NCBI GenBank assembly: GCA_036522615.1
Contig: DATDFN010000069.1
Span: 1-5,240 of the forward strand
Reading direction: 5' to 3'
DNA length: 5,240 nt
Source: JAJPJQ01 sp036522615
Lineage (GTDB): Bacteria > Desulfobacterota > Binatia > UBA9968
A program made the translations under genes and the position numbers. Below the pieces are notes generated by a model. That model did no database searches and was not told where the DNA came from. It saw only the letters and a list, made by a program, of their open reading frames with translations. Position 1 is the first letter of the stretch. Each line of letters begins with the position of its first letter. Below are positions 5,211-5,240 of this stretch, piece after piece.

Positions 5211-5240
5211 ATGAATATTTCCTTGACCCGATATGTACTG
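5211..5240 (+). CDS. Start of an unidentified gene (3' end outside window)
   Basis: Only ten codons are visible (MNISLTRYVL), open to the right edge. The coding call rests on the strong Shine-Dalgarno sequence and on its position 16 nt after the stop of the SH3-domain gene, which suggests an operon. The residues are too few to identify a family; a short polar start followed by hydrophobics could begin a signal or anchor sequence, but that cannot be decided here. Confidence 0.6.
   Translation, partial: MNISLTRYVL

Noticed and set aside
1..5240. A novel defence, mobile or RNA-based system
   Set aside because: All complete genes except the 135-residue protein fall into familiar families; no nuclease, reverse transcriptase, integrase, toxin-antitoxin pair, array or structured RNA could be supported.

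Overview
The window is GC-rich bacterial DNA, tightly packed with genes. Both strands throw up long spurious reading frames, as expected at this base composition. It looks like chromosome from an uncultured-type, metabolically versatile soil or sediment bacterium. Proteobacteria-like or deltaproteobacterial/Binatota/Rokubacteria-like lineages would fit, but nothing here (no rRNA or marker gene) fixes the phylum. I see no tRNA, rRNA, CRISPR array, transposase or phage gene.

Layout. Positions 2-193 hold the C-terminal end of an unrecognised protein running in from the left. Positions 194-317 are a lower-GC spacer with a 13-nt tandem repeat and two overlapping inverted repeats; its second half resembles the dispersed palindromic repeats common in such genomes. 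A plus-strand pair follows: a Gfo/Idh/MocA oxidoreductase of the phthalate-dihydrodiol-dehydrogenase-like branch (318-1529), then, 7 nt later, a small uncharacterised helical protein (1537-1944). Facing it with only 8 nt between stop codons is a minus-strand pair. This is an ornithine cyclodeaminase/mu-crystallin family protein (3434-4375, transcribed first) and an aldehyde dehydrogenase close to the 2-oxoglutarate-semialdehyde dehydrogenase group (1953-3422). An 87-nt divergent spacer (4376-4462) carries a good sigma70-like promoter reading right. It precedes a membrane-anchored coiled-coil/SH3-domain protein (4463-5194) and the first ten codons of another gene (5211 to the edge), which has a strong Shine-Dalgarno sequence.

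How the genes may work together. The minus-strand pair looks like a catabolic operon. Cyclodeaminase-family ketimine reductases and 2-oxoglutarate-semialdehyde dehydrogenases are both known from hydroxyproline/proline-type degradation, so an imino or amino acid substrate is a reasonable guess. The usual partners (epimerase, dehydratase, deaminase) are not in view. The plus-strand oxidoreductase acts on an unknown diol or sugar-like substrate. The SH3 protein is a separate, probably envelope-associated unit. I found no clear evidence of a new multi-gene system. The most checkable oddities are the non-canonical active-site positions in the cyclodeaminase homologue, the small protein behind the oxidoreductase, the repeat-rich spacer, and the unexpected charge pattern around the SH3 protein's anchor.
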